The translations under genes and the position numbers were made by a program. Under the pieces are notes generated by a model. It was not told the DNA's origin and did not search any database. It worked only from the letters and a program-made list of their open reading frames with translations. A stretch of DNA of 64,000 nt from Posidonia oceanica (taxonomy: Eukaryota; Streptophyta; Magnoliopsida; Alismatales; Posidoniaceae): positions 10,806,001 to 10,870,000 of the forward strand of contig JAZBRS010000049.1 of the NCBI GenBank assembly GCA_037176725.1, written 5' to 3'. Positions 54,109 through 64,000 of this stretch are shown piece by piece; positions within the stretch are counted from its first letter, which is position 1; every line of letters begins with the position of its first letter.

Positions 54109-54579
54109 ATTTGTCTTATCTTCTTCTTTTCTTCCCTTTTTTCCCTTTTTGAATGTTTTCGAATTAAGTCTTCCTTCTCGGACATAGCCGCTAATAGTGA
54201 ACTTGATTCTGATCGGTGCACGCGAGCTTTGGCAATGTGCATGGACGATCTGAACATCGGGATTACTACACCACCATGCTGCAATCATTTTGGTTTTTAG
54301 AGAAAATGTTCATGTTAATCAACATATAAAATTTTCCAAATCAGGAATCTAGAATTTGCATCTCTTTTGTCATAATTTGTATATATTTTTTTTTAACAAT
54401 GGAATCAACATTGGTAACCAGAAGTGCCAGATCAAAATCAACATTTCATTGAAAAGAAGTGAGAGGGCCAATAGAAACATGCAGTTGGTAAGTGCTATAT
54501 TGAAATTATCATGCATTGTATTCTCTTCGTTTACCTTGAAAAAATATTTAAACCCAATAGGAATTGTCATTTAACTTCT

Positions 54580-55000
54580 AACTGCTCAACAAACAAATTA
54601 AGCACACAACCACTCAACAAACAGATTAAGTACACAATCACTTAACAAACAAAATTCATAACAACCACTTAACAAACCGATAATTCCATGACAAGATGCA
54701 TTGAGATCAAGCACACAAGCACTTAACAAACCAATAACTCCGAGACAAGATGCATTGAGATGGATGTCTTCACTTCTCTACACAACTTTTGAGCTACATT
54801 GCCAATAAGCAAAAAATATATGATCAAAACAACATAGAGAATTCTGAATGTGAATGTGAATGTTTCCTCAATACAAGTAATGATGAAGATCTCCAAAAAA
54901 AAAACGACACAACCACTTAACAAACATATTAAGCACACAACCACATAACAAATAAACTTCATAACAATGTACTTAACAAATAAATTTCTTAACAATGTAC
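54580..55000 (+). repeat. Degenerate CACTTAACAAACA tandem repeats
   Basis: Words such as ACCACTCAACAAACAGATTAA and CACTTAACAAACATATTAA recur about ten times, with a duplicated GACAAGATGCATTGAGAT (54691 and 54742). The unit is about 28 bp and imperfect. It lies beside the Harbinger relic. Confidence 0.6.
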
Positions 55001-55129
55001 ATATTTTAGAGAATAAATCGAGTACTTTTGGTAACTACACAGAAACAAACAGAAGAATTCTCAGTCATGACACTCAACCACTTAACTACTGAAATGCCCT
55101 ACATAATTAGTTGCCAGATTAATCCATTC

Positions 55130-55720
55130 TAGCATAGGAACCATTCAAGTACTAGTTTCGCATGACATCAGACGTCCCAACTTTCTTCCATGCCTCGTAT
55201 CTTATCTTCCTTCAATTTGTCTAGGTAGACCTTCATATTGGTGTTGTCCTTGTGACCATCCCACTTCTCTATCACTAAGGCGTCAAAGTTTATGCTAGAT
55301 TGCAATGCCCCCTTTTCTTTCTGCCTCATCCTCGCCTTCTTTTCTACTTGGCTTTGTGATGTTTGTTTGCTTTATTTGGTCCTTCCGAGGATTCATTCAC
55401 CCGTTTGTTGTTTGTCAATGGTGGGTGACCGCCTTTTCAATTGGGGTGGTGGTTAAGCAGCCGTGTTAGAAAACTCATCGTCGAATGACGGTACAGACTA
55501 AGATCATGTGACGCCTAGGATGAAAGCATGTGTTCCAGTAGCACTGTGTACTGCACTGTGTGTCACTATTTGGGAGCAAAGTACCACTAGAGGGCTCAAC
55601 AGTTGTTGGTGAAGATGTGTCAACATAATCGGTCTCGGCTTGGTTGGATTAGTTGATGATGTGGACAAGATCCAGTTCAGATTCCATCTCCCTGAAAAGT
55701 TTGAAAACATTGCAAGATAC
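55130..55720 (-). pseudogene. Possible accessory ORF remnant of the Harbinger element
   Basis: On the minus strand a stretch near 55330-55180 reads FDALVIEKWDGHKDNTNMKV and YLDKLKEDKI in one frame, preceded by a basic stretch (QVEKKARMRQKEKG). It is broken upstream by stops. Autonomous PIF/Harbinger elements carry a second, DNA-binding ORF next to the transposase, so this is a candidate by position only. I do not recognise the domain. Confidence 0.3.
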
Positions 55721-56003
55721 ATGAAATGAGTCTCAATGTTCAAAGGAATAACATATTACTTGAGTGAGAACATTACATTCAACATACCATTCCAAAAATA
55801 AACACAATGACATTAGCAATATGAGAAAGGAACATACTAGTCCAAAAATTAACATGCCTTCATTAAATTAAAGGTAACTTTCAAAACAACAATACATTGG
55901 TCATTGTCTCACAATTTGTCACATTCGCTCACATATTCTCACATTAATTTTCTCACATTTTGAAGTATTTGTCACATCAACTCAAAATTTCTCACACTTG
56001 ATG

Positions 56004-57266
56004 TCACTTATGTACAAAATAAAAGTAGTAAACACTGCCAATCCCACATCTCAATACACGACGTGCATCTACAATCATGCCCCTAATGTGGTCTCGGAAC
56101 AAACCCATCTCCATCTCATCGAGATTTGTTGGTTCAACATTGCCATCAGTATCTTCATCTGGTCCTATTATAACATTAGCAATTTCTGCATTTTTAAGAA
56201 CCTCATCCATTTGTCTTTGTTCAATTATGTAGTTGTGTAGTACCATGCATGCGACAACAATCTTCACTTGATTAGGGTAGTCATATGGGGGCATTAAATT
56301 TATGATGTTTAACCTCTTTTTGAGAACACCAATGGACCTTTCTATCACATTCAGTAATGACAAATGCATATGATTAAAGTGTTCCTCCCTCCCTTGGGGT
56401 TGAGATGATTGAAATGCAGTTACATGGTACCTTGTAGTATGATATGGAGCTAGATAACCCTTTTCTTTTTATAACCCCCATTGACAAGGTCGTATTTATC
56501 TATTATAGGTCATGTTTATTAGTTCCGAGTTGTAAAAGAAAAAGTACTCAACAAAATGAATACATTACATTTTAATTAATTAGCTTTGATTGATTCTAAC
56601 CTCTAGGGGTGGAGAAATCCTTAACTTGCATTTGAAAGAGCATGGTTAAGGACCTTAGAATCATGTGCTGTTCCCTCCTAGCGATTGATACAAACGTGAA
56701 TCTCATGAAAAAATCACAAACATCCAATACCTTGTGTAGTTTGTTTCGGTTCTCTACCACACTTGTATGCTATCTAATCTTTTTTATCAACAATGCACAC
56801 AATGTGGGTTCCATCTATCGCTCCAATTGCATCCTTGAAGAAAGGATAGTACTTCCCAATGCAATATTCAATTATATGTCGTGGGGTGGAGTTAAGGCTC
56901 TTTCGGACATATAACATTTGAAGCCCATTCTATAATTGCCCTCAAAACCCTATTAAAATACTTGCTTATTTTTTGACTTGAGTATTGTAGGGTTGGCTGC
57001 ATTATCCTATTACTTTCATCGTGCCCAATGCTTTGGAGGAATATCCTCATGTGCTCCTCTAAACAAACCCATTGACTATCTCTAAGTAACCCCCTACCTC
57101 GCAAAATTGTATACAAGTTGACAAATGAGTTGAGCATCATTCGACAACTTTCACAATAGACTCTCGAATGACCATTAACCATGTTTCTAACAACACTATA
57201 TCCCGTAAAACCTGCATTGTGAACCACATTACAAGGAAGGTAGGTGAGGTTATATAGTTCAACCAT
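56004..57266 (-). pseudogene. PIF/Harbinger transposase relic
   Basis: The N-terminal part (57266-56892) has RGRGLLRDSQWVCLEEH and QKISKYFNRVLRAI, the helical region before the nuclease in HARBI1-like proteins. The DDE triad can be followed: GAIDGTHI (Asp codon at 56815-56813), GTAHDSKVL (Asp at 56662-56660) and NVIERSIGVLKKR (Glu near 56340), then VACMVLHNYI. The first two lie in one frame, the N- and C-terminal parts in another. Stops between the Asp residues include one where Trp is expected (x-EGTAHDS). It would cut and paste its element at short TA-rich targets. The ends of the element were not found. Confidence 0.85.
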
Positions 57267-57329
57267 GGCAGAAAAATACTTAATGAGGATCCCATCTATG
57301 ACACATTTGCCAGTCTGACTGTCTAAACG

Positions 57330-59852
57330 TGTAACAACCTGAATTTTCTTTTCCTTTTTCTCTTTTGGAGTTAGTGTGTTTTTGAGGCACGTGTATCAGG
57401 CGTGGGTTGGAGGCACGGGTTAGGGACACGTATTGACCGCACAGATTTGGGGCATGTGTGGGTTTTCTTAGATCAATGCGAGGAAAGACTTTCGGGAATG
57501 ATTTGTAAGGTCTTAGTGCACCCCAATGATGTTTGTGGAGGATTCGAATGTAAGCGGATTGAGAATCTTCGAGATAATCAAACTTGTAATTGGTGCTTGT
57601 GTTCATGTCTTTTATGGTGCTTGTGAATGGGAATTAATAAGTTTTGCGATCACTAGTACTCAATGATCAATTGGCTGATTTCCATGATGGTTTTTTATAC
57701 ATGGATTTGGCTATCTCTGGATGGTTCTCCATGTGGGTGTGTTGTGCTCCTTGTTGAGTAATAGTTGGTGGATTTCTCCCTTGCATGTGTTGGCGGGAGT
57801 GTTGCTCGTGTCATGGCTGCATGGGATCATCATGCCACTTGCACTCATGGCCACGCGAGGGGAGAGCTACCGCACACAATGAGAGTGAAGGAATGATCAC
57901 CACCGCATTTGAGCAGAGATCAAGAGATGAGAGTGAAGGCGAGAGAGAAGAAGAAACAGGGCGTCGATGTCTGAGAAGTGAGGGAGAGAGCTCTGCATGC
58001 GTCTTGGGTGGCTTTGTAACCACTCTAGCTCCTCCAAGAACATATTCCCTGGAGCTTATGCAGCCTCCAGCAGGCTCAGCGGTGGTCCATCGTGGTAAGC
58101 CGTTGGGTTACAAGTTGTGTTCCTCGTCATGAATTTCATGCCGCGAGCCTTATGTCAATTTTCTTACTGTGTGAAGTTGCACCAGAGTTTGAGAGGAAGG
58201 CAAGGATCGACGTAAGGTTGTGGGTGGTTGACGGTGAGCTCGTGGTGCTTCTAAAGCTAAGGCTACTCATTGGGTTCCTGGACTGTGAGGTAAGTCTGAT
58301 TTGGTTTCGGCTTGAGTTCTCTTCCCATGCTCGTGCATGCACATGATTCTCATTTTCTTTGTGCTTGTGAAGCTGTCGAGCTTAGTTAGGGTTGGGCTCA
58401 AGGTGATCGAAGCAGCAGCAAGGGCTCCTTTAGAGTGCGGTGATCAAGGCAGTGTTGGGTCGTTTTCTTCTCCAATGAGGTACTCACTGCAGTTGGGCTT
58501 TGAATTTTCTTCTGAGTTTGTGGCATGATAGAATACTATGTTATGGTGATATTTAAATTCTTTCGTGTACACACGTGTGGATTACACAAGTTTGTGGCCA
58601 TTTTGGTGGCGTCGTGTGGGCATTTGTCCAGAATAGGGGATTCTAGATGGCTGGGCGCACATGATAGGCGTGGATTAGCCACGCGTGTTGCCCATGAGTT
58701 TTGTGCAGTCGGTAGAGCGCCAAGGCTGCTGTGTTTTATATATGCCAAATTGTGCTTTGAGGTTTTGTTGTGTTTTTGTGCCGCATTGGGGTTTTCTTGG
58801 GGTTTTGACAGTAAGAAATTTTAGCATATTTTAAAAGAATTTCTTGTGATTTTGAAATAATGATTTAAATGAGTCCTTTTTCGCTGATTTGTATTGGTAC
58901 CAAGAGACTAAAAGATTGTGTTAGCTGAACCAGGAGGTACGATGGTATCTCTGAGTGGTTGGGCACCAGTCCGAGGTTGAGGTACAAGATTTTCTGGACT
59001 GATAGGGATAGGAGAGTAGAAAGCTCTGAGTGGTTCGGGTCCCCAGGATGGCAAGAGAGGCGTACTCTGCTACTGTTGGCCAAGGTGAGATATGCATGTG
59101 CCTCGCTATTGGTGACATCCCATTAGTGGACAGTTGTGAGGGTTTTTCAGACTTGGGATGTGAGAGCTCCTGGCAGGGTGGCTCACTCATGGCAATGCAA
59201 TGTCCTTTAACAACTACTTGTGGGCCAGAGTCGGTTGCTTAGCACTAGGCAACACGACAGGCTTTTGTTGTGTGAGTGGTTGGTTTTTAAGTGGATTTTT
59301 GGTTATCCTGATTATGGATTTTGTGGTAAGGCCAGTGGTGGGTCCTTTCAACTTCTATATTGAGGAAGCTTTGGTTTTTGTGGATGAATCTTGGTTTTCG
59401 TTTGAAGCTTTTAGTTTTAATGGTTCAAAATTTGGTTGGCTTGTGATTTAAAGATATTGGATCATATCTGGCTTTCAGTTCAGCATGTTGATTCTGAGTT
59501 CTAGCGCGTATTTGGGGCACGTTTTTCTGGCACTTGTCTTCCGCACATTTGACTGTTTTAATAGACTCTTACTGTTGTTTCTAAATTGCTTTATTATGCT
59601 TTGTCTCCAATTTTGGGGGTGAGTGCTGGGTGACTTTTTAGTGGTCACTCATTGCCCATTGTGTTTTCTTTTCAGGTGCAGCTTAGCAGGTTTGTTTCTA
59701 GTGTATACTGCGGAGCCACATGGTCGTACATCACAGGGTCTTAGGTAGAGTTGTTGATGTTTTTTTTATTAGCTGGATATTTACCTTCTTTTGTTTCCTT
59801 CAATATTCCTTTATTAGGAATTTAAGGCTTAGTAACAACCGGGGTCGTTACA
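57330..59852 (+). repeat. 5' LTR of family E (2.5 kb)
   Basis: Starts TGTAACAACC and ends GGTCGTTACA, inverted ends matching at 9 of 10 bases. It is followed directly by the primer site. It resembles family D LTRs in its 3' third, with the same GGTCACTCA, TTTTCAGGT and CTAGTGTATA words. It is inserted in the Harbinger relic region. Confidence 0.85.
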
Positions 59853-59854
59853 GG

Positions 59855-59868
59855 TGATATCAGAGCAC
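59855..59868 (+). promoter_or_regulatory. tRNA-iMet primer-binding site of family E
   Basis: TGATATCAGAGCAC differs from the usual TGGTATCAGAGC by one G-to-A change. It lies two bases after the LTR end. Confidence 0.85.
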
Positions 59869-59991
59869 TAGGTTCACTAAGAGCACTATCTTAGGGATTT
59901 TGGTTAAGTGGCTCCATAGGTTTATAAGTTTAACTGACTGCACCTGGTCTTCATTGTTTTATGGTATGTTTGAGCTGTTGTTTCCTGCAGG

Positions 59992-61177
59992 ATGTCTAAG
60001 AAAGGCAAGGGAAGAGATAGGGCTTCTGGCTCAGGATCCAGGAGGTCCAACGTGAACGAGGAGAGCTGGTGGCATGGTCTATAGGAAGAATTGAGAAGCC
60101 TGGTCCATGGTATCTCCCATGCCTTTGGGTGGAGCAGTAACAGAACTACAGGCGATGTGTGGTAGGATTAGCTGACTAGGATGAAGCCACTAATGTTCAA
60201 GGGAAACATAAAACCTGAAGAATGTGAGAACTGACTATTGCAGATTCAGAAGATGCTGGCGAGTATGACGTGTCTGGAGGAACACCAGGTACGTCTAGCC
60301 ACATACCTATTGGAAGGTGATGCAGACAAGTGGTAGGAGTCCACACGGCGTTTGAGGTTTCCAGATGTGGTTACCACTGAACTCGAGTGGAAGGATTTTT
60401 ATGATGCCTTGTATAAGAAGTATTTTCCTGTGCATGTTCATGATTGGTTGGATAAGGAGTTCTAGGATCTCCAGCAAGGGAGCAGAATAGTGGTAGAGTA
60501 TGAGGCGGAGTTTGCTCGTTTGGAATGAATTGCGTAGGTTTTCAACTTTGAGGATCGCGAGGCGAAGAGGTTCTTAGATGGCTTGCAGCTAGCACTGAAT
60601 ATGAAGGTTATGACATGTCGGTGCCAGTCTATGACAGAAATGGTGGAGATGGCATCCCACTTCGATGATGAATATGAGAAGTACAAGGAGAGCCGCTCTA
60701 AGGAAAAGGCAAGGGGTATAATTCAGCTTAGTTCTCTTTCTCTGGTGCGTAGAATTTAGGTAGCTTTGGGAGCTCAGGAAAGAAGCGGAAGGAATGGTCT
60801 GGTAGTTTCATGGCCGGAAGGCATAGTTATGTAGGCACCAGTGGCACAGGTTCTAGCCAAGCAGGGTCTAGTGCTAGTGCATAGGGTGGTAGAGCTTGCT
60901 ACTAGTGTGGGCAGGAAGGCCATATTGCTAAGAATTGTCCCCTTCTACAACAAACTCCGGCCATGGTGTGCTACAACTGTGGAAGGCAAGGGCACATGCA
61001 GAGAAATTGCCATGATCCTCCTAAGAGAGTTGGGGATGCGCCACAGACGTGCCACGTTCGCTTACTAGGGGCATGGTTTCTCTATTACTGCCTCATGAGC
61101 TGGACCATTTGAGGTTGTGGTGGAGGGTAAGGAGCAGTAGAGGATTGCATCATGTGAAACCCTTCCAATGTTGTTGT
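59992..61177 (+). pseudogene. gag: Gag of family E, riddled with TAG/TGA stops
   Basis: ATG at 59992 opens MSKKGKGRDRASGSGSRRSN. The same frame holds through the Gag core (KPLMFKGNIKPEECEN, LATYLLEGDADKW, WKDFYDALYKKYFP, RFLDGLQLALNMK) to about 60740 with no frameshift, despite nine or so stops. A shift then leads to two zinc knuckles near 60897-61020 (CY-stop-CGQEGHIAKNC and CYNCGRQGHMQRNC). All stops in gag are TAG or TGA, at sites where Trp, Gln or Arg is expected. It would form the particle and bind RNA; this copy cannot. Confidence 0.85.
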
Positions 61178-62400
61178 TGTTAGAATCGAATGGCTACTCT
61201 AGAGGGGGGGTGAATAGAGTATTTAAAATTTATGTGGAATTTAAATAATTTTAAACACACAATGAGTAATATTCAAATAAATGATCTAAGTTAAGCAATT
61301 TGAATATTAAACTATAACAAGCATAGAAGGAGGTAAGAGGTAATGAGATATGACACAATAGATATATAGTGGTTCAGCCAACCCGGTCTAGTCCTCTCCC
61401 AGATCTCCTCTGGAGTTCCCTTAATCTTATCAACGTAAATACACTTATTTGATGAAGATATAAGCTTCCTCTGTAAAACCCACAGAGCCCTTCTCACTGC
61501 TAGAGAAGTATCCTCCTTGATTACAACAATCTTACAAGCAGTATCTCTTTTGATCTCCCAACAGAATTTTCATTAGGAATCTCTTTTTGGCTATCTTGGG
61601 AGTATTCTCACTAAATAAGATCTTTGAGCTTAGCAAATGGGTAGTACAAGATAGTATATGTGTTGGTGTCCCTTAGGGGGTCCTATTTATAGGTATAGCA
61701 AGACCCAAAAATGTGTCTAACAGATAGCTCAACGTTCACAAAAGACTAGTATAAACGGTATTCCGAAATCAATCGATCGACCGAAAATCTCCAACGTTTG
61801 ACTAAATCAGTATTCTGTTTTGAAATGGTGTTCCGATATTAATCTTAGCTGTAGATCACACTAACGGTGTACCGGTGGGATTCAGTGGGTTAGACTCTTT
61901 CCAGATTTCGGTGTTCCGATATAGATCGATTTTTCATTTAGGCTTAACGGTTATATTTAAATGAATATTTCACTGTAGCCTTGTATCCCTAGATAACGGT
62001 ATACCGGTGAGAATCGATTTTCCATTTCTGACCTAACTTCTAAACCTTTAGGATTTTCTAAGTGTTTTCCTCAGGTTTAGGTATGGATATTTTCCTAATT
62101 GTTTTGGGATGTCTTGGGAGATCTTTTACATCCTTTCTTAGAATACAATAATGAAGAAAAAATTGCATACAAATTAGTACAACATGAATAATATTGACTT
62201 GGCTTTTCTTCTTATCTTCATGTAGTCTTTGATGAAGAAGTCTCTTATGCATTCCATGCTTTACTTGGTATTCTTCAAAGATTACCTTCCCTCAGATATT
62301 CCACCTATCTTAAAATCAACTGAAGAGTATTTCCTCAAGTAATATCATTAGTTCCATTTGTTATCATCAAAATTAAATATATCATAGATATTTTTCAACA
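61178..62400 (-). repeat. 3' LTR of the Sirevirus-like element
   Basis: Minus-strand start TGTTGAAAAA at 62400. The end is near TTCGATTCTAACA at 61178; the TGTTGTTGTTGT run (61169-61180) leaves a 9 bp uncertainty. A TATA-like TATAAATA lies at 61691-61684 (minus). The stretch CTCTAGAGTAGCCATTCG near the end is common in this class. Confidence 0.62.
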
Positions 62401-62419
62401 ATCTCTCCATTTTTGATGA
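62401..62419 (-). promoter_or_regulatory. Polypurine tract before the Sirevirus-like LTR
   Basis: On the minus strand CATCAAAAATGGAGAGAT precedes TGTTGAAAA. Related elements read AAAGGGGGAGAT here, so this one has decayed slightly. Confidence 0.6.
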
Positions 62420-63113
62420 TGACAAAACTATACATAAACATATTCATAACTTTTTCCTATTATCAGTAGGCATAAAACAAATTTGATAAACTAATAAACA
62501 TTTGAGTAATTTTCAAATTTGTATAAATGCTCCCCCTTACTATAAGCCTAGATAAGCATAGATTATATTGATACTTTCAATTTTCATGCTCCCTCTTACT
62601 ATAGGCTTTAATTCAAAATATGTGATGTTAATTTTTCTCCCCCTTTTTGTCATAATACAAAAAGTTTCAACTTTAACCATAATATATTTATAATCAGGAC
62701 ATTATACCATATTCAATCTAAGAAAATGTTCCAAACTAGAATAATTTTCTATACTTATTTCATACATCAAAAGAGATATACCAAAAAAATTTTATATTAA
62801 TCAAATGAATGTCAATCAAGTAATTTGAGTAATCTGAACTCAGAATTCTAAAGCCATTCAAAATATCAATCAGATATTTTAATTTCCTTCCTTTTCAATT
62901 TAACCTCAATAAATTCCTTTTGTAGCATAACAACACATAGCACAAAATCATATAGGCACCATTCCATGTCATATAAGAAATAATACATGCCTTATATAAT
63001 CAGTTCCATATAATTCAAATAGATAATGTCACAATATTATCCTAATATATATGACCATTTACATGCCAGAATATGAAGAAATACATAATAGTAGAAGAGA
63101 GAAAATAATCCAA
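62420..63113 (-). other. AT-rich 3' untranslated part of the Sirevirus-like element
   Basis: It is non-coding. The plus strand shows several CTCCCCCTTACTATA-type words (62530, 62589, 62636), which on the minus strand are purine-rich GGGGGAG runs, repeated polypurine-like motifs upstream of the real tract. Confidence 0.5.
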
Positions 63114-63644
63114 TCACTGGTTAGAGGGTGGAGGCGGATGTCCATGGAGATATCTCAGAATCTCCACGTGTTGATCTTCCATTATCTTCTCAATTCTCAT
63201 CGGCCAATCATCCACACTGTTTTGCCAATTATCAACTTTGTTTTGCCATTCACAGTTGACCACAAAGTTTGACTCTTGACGGAGTTTGATCTCTTCTATT
63301 TCTTTTCTCAATTTTTCTATTTCTTCTTTATTATTATCCTCTTCTTCCTCTTCAGAACTCTCAACTTGAGGTACTTGGGAGCTTGAGGAAGATGGATGGA
63401 CACTTTTAAGAGCATTTGCTCTCTCCAAAGCTTTCTCCATTCTATCTATGGCGATACTATCTATAGGATGGGTTCTAATAGGAAGGGATGGCTAATTATC
63501 TAATGGTACATTAAAGTGAATGAACAGATATGTGAGGAGAGGTCCATAAAATAGTTTGGTTTTGATATGTGTCATATGGTGGACTATGACACGTGACCAA
63601 TTAACAGGGATCTTTTTCATGATTGCATATGCTGCCTTACATGT
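63114..63644 (-). pseudogene. Post-pol (env-like) ORF fragment of the Sirevirus-like element
   Basis: From the family A insertion at 63645 the minus-strand frame reads NWSRVIVHHMTHIKTKLFYG and PLLTYLFIHFNVPLDN, a TAG at 63496-63494, then MEKALERANALKSVHPSSSS, an acidic run EEEEEDNNKEE, a Lys/Glu coiled-coil stretch and a tail ending at 63114. The first part resembles the widespread "putative plant transposon protein" domain often carried after pol by Sireviruses. Its role is not established. The N-terminus is lost to the LTR insertion. The assignment is tentative. Confidence 0.5.
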
Positions 63645-64000
63645 TGTAGACACCCCATTTTGACACCTAGCGGTGGATCAAACTTGGAGGAATGAGCTCG
63701 GAAACTGCGGATTCAACATTTTCCCTAAAACCCAACCTTTCCACCCAAACTGACCCAAGTTGACCTAAAACCAAATCCCATTCCAAAACTACCCAAAACC
63801 AACCCAAAACAATTCACTTCCCTTCTCCTTAAACCAACCTAAGCCTTCCACAAGCCTAAGCCCATTTGCAGCCCAGCCTACTGAGTGGCACGTTCAGGCG
63901 CCGCGTGCACAGGCGACTAGACTTGGTCGCACCTCTGTGTGGCGACTGAGTTTGGCGCCACGAGTCACGGCGACTTTCTGCAACTCAACCCATCGCCCAA
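63645..64000 (+). mobile_element. Start of a third family A LTR (cut by window edge)
   Basis: TGTAGACACCCCATTTTGAC at 63645 is the family A start, followed by the same C/A-rich ACCCAAAACCAACCC-type sequence. A GTCGCA-N9-GGCGAC palindrome (63926-63946) lies in a block of GGCGAC words (63890-63975). Whether it is a solo LTR or part of a full element cannot be seen. Confidence 0.8.

Larger units (their letters stand above)
49353..54270 (+). mobile_element. Solo LTR of family A (4.9 kb)
   Basis: It starts TGTTGACACCCCATTTTG and ends GGGATTACTACA, flanked by an exact CCACC duplication (49348-49352 and 54271-54275). It shares with 3470-7989 the block GATCGGACCG...GGATCTTC (about 52838), CTCACGAACCAGG, GGGGGTGCCTAACACCTTCCC-type sequence and the final ~200 bp. 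No second LTR adjoins. It contains an A-rich, G-poor zone, a GC-rich zone and a 30 bp minisatellite absent from the other copy. Confidence 0.92.
57330..61177 (+). mobile_element. Chromovirus-like Ty3/gypsy element, family E (5' part)
   Basis: The 5' LTR (57330-59852) is followed by an iMet-type primer site and a gag pseudogene, then the element is cut at about 61177 by a Sirevirus-like LTR. Gag with two CCHC knuckles and the iMet primer suggest the Tekay/Del group of chromoviruses, by inference. Pol is not in the window. Confidence 0.8.
61178..63644 (-). mobile_element. Sirevirus-like Ty1/copia element, 3' end
   Basis: On the minus strand the order is an ORF (63440-63114), AT-rich DNA with CCCCC-type words, a polypurine tract and a ~1.2 kb LTR. 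The LTR start TGTTGAAAAATATC after TCATCAAAAATGGAGAGAT is typical of SIRE/Maximus-type copia elements. It interrupts family E and is itself interrupted at 63645 by a family A LTR. Confidence 0.6.

Overview
This window looks like plant nuclear heterochromatin, probably from an angiosperm with a repeat-rich genome. It holds nested retrotransposons of plant lineages (Tat/Ogre-like and chromovirus-like Ty3/gypsy, TNT1-type and Sirevirus-like Ty1/copia, a plant LINE with DUF4283 and zf-RVT domains), a PIF/Harbinger transposase relic, a tRNA-like SINE and hAT-like MITEs. No intact host gene was found. The only gene-like host candidate is a broken GRF zinc-finger cassette near 36.4 kb. The species cannot be named from the sequence.

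Layout. 1-15129: a minus-strand gag-only gypsy element (family C). Its 3' LTR runs off the left edge and a 4.5 kb solo LTR (family A, 3470-7989) sits in its non-coding part. 15130-18224: a truncated minus-strand LTR of family D, with a solo LTR of family B inside it (15942-17502, target duplication CACTC). 18225-22680: remains of a TNT1-like copia element. 22681-25517: a SINE, two MITE-like elements and unassigned DNA. 25518-34047: a dead LINE whose ORF1 is split by a solo family D LTR (26089-29187, duplication ACTGC). 34088-37030: a second LINE ORF1 relic and the GRF cassette. 38114-47547: a structurally complete gag-only gypsy element on the minus strand (family B, duplication AAGGC). 49353-54270: a second solo family A LTR (duplication CCACC). 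54271-57329: Harbinger relic. 57330-61177: chromovirus-like gypsy (family E) with 5' LTR, iMet-type primer site and a gag full of TAG/TGA stops. 61178-63644: 3' end of a minus-strand Sirevirus-like element. 63645-64000: start of a third family A LTR.

The coding parts are all pseudogenes. Families B and C keep Gag (both starting Met-Ala-Gln) but show no protease, RT, RNase H or integrase, so they would have depended on enzymes from partner elements. Most visible stop codons are compatible with C-to-T or G-to-A change, as expected of long-silenced methylated DNA.

The most unusual signal is structural. Families A, B and C carry a recurrent palindrome, GTCGCC-N9-GGCGAC, with the 9-base spacer conserved between otherwise different families. 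Its right arm matches the first bases of the tRNA-Arg-type primer site. The same families also carry an extra copy of the primer-site seed inside the LTR, near its 3' end; where the primer-site seed differs (family B) the internal copy differs in the same way. Separately, the non-coding regions after gag hold arrays of short hairpins whose stems vary in a compensatory way.
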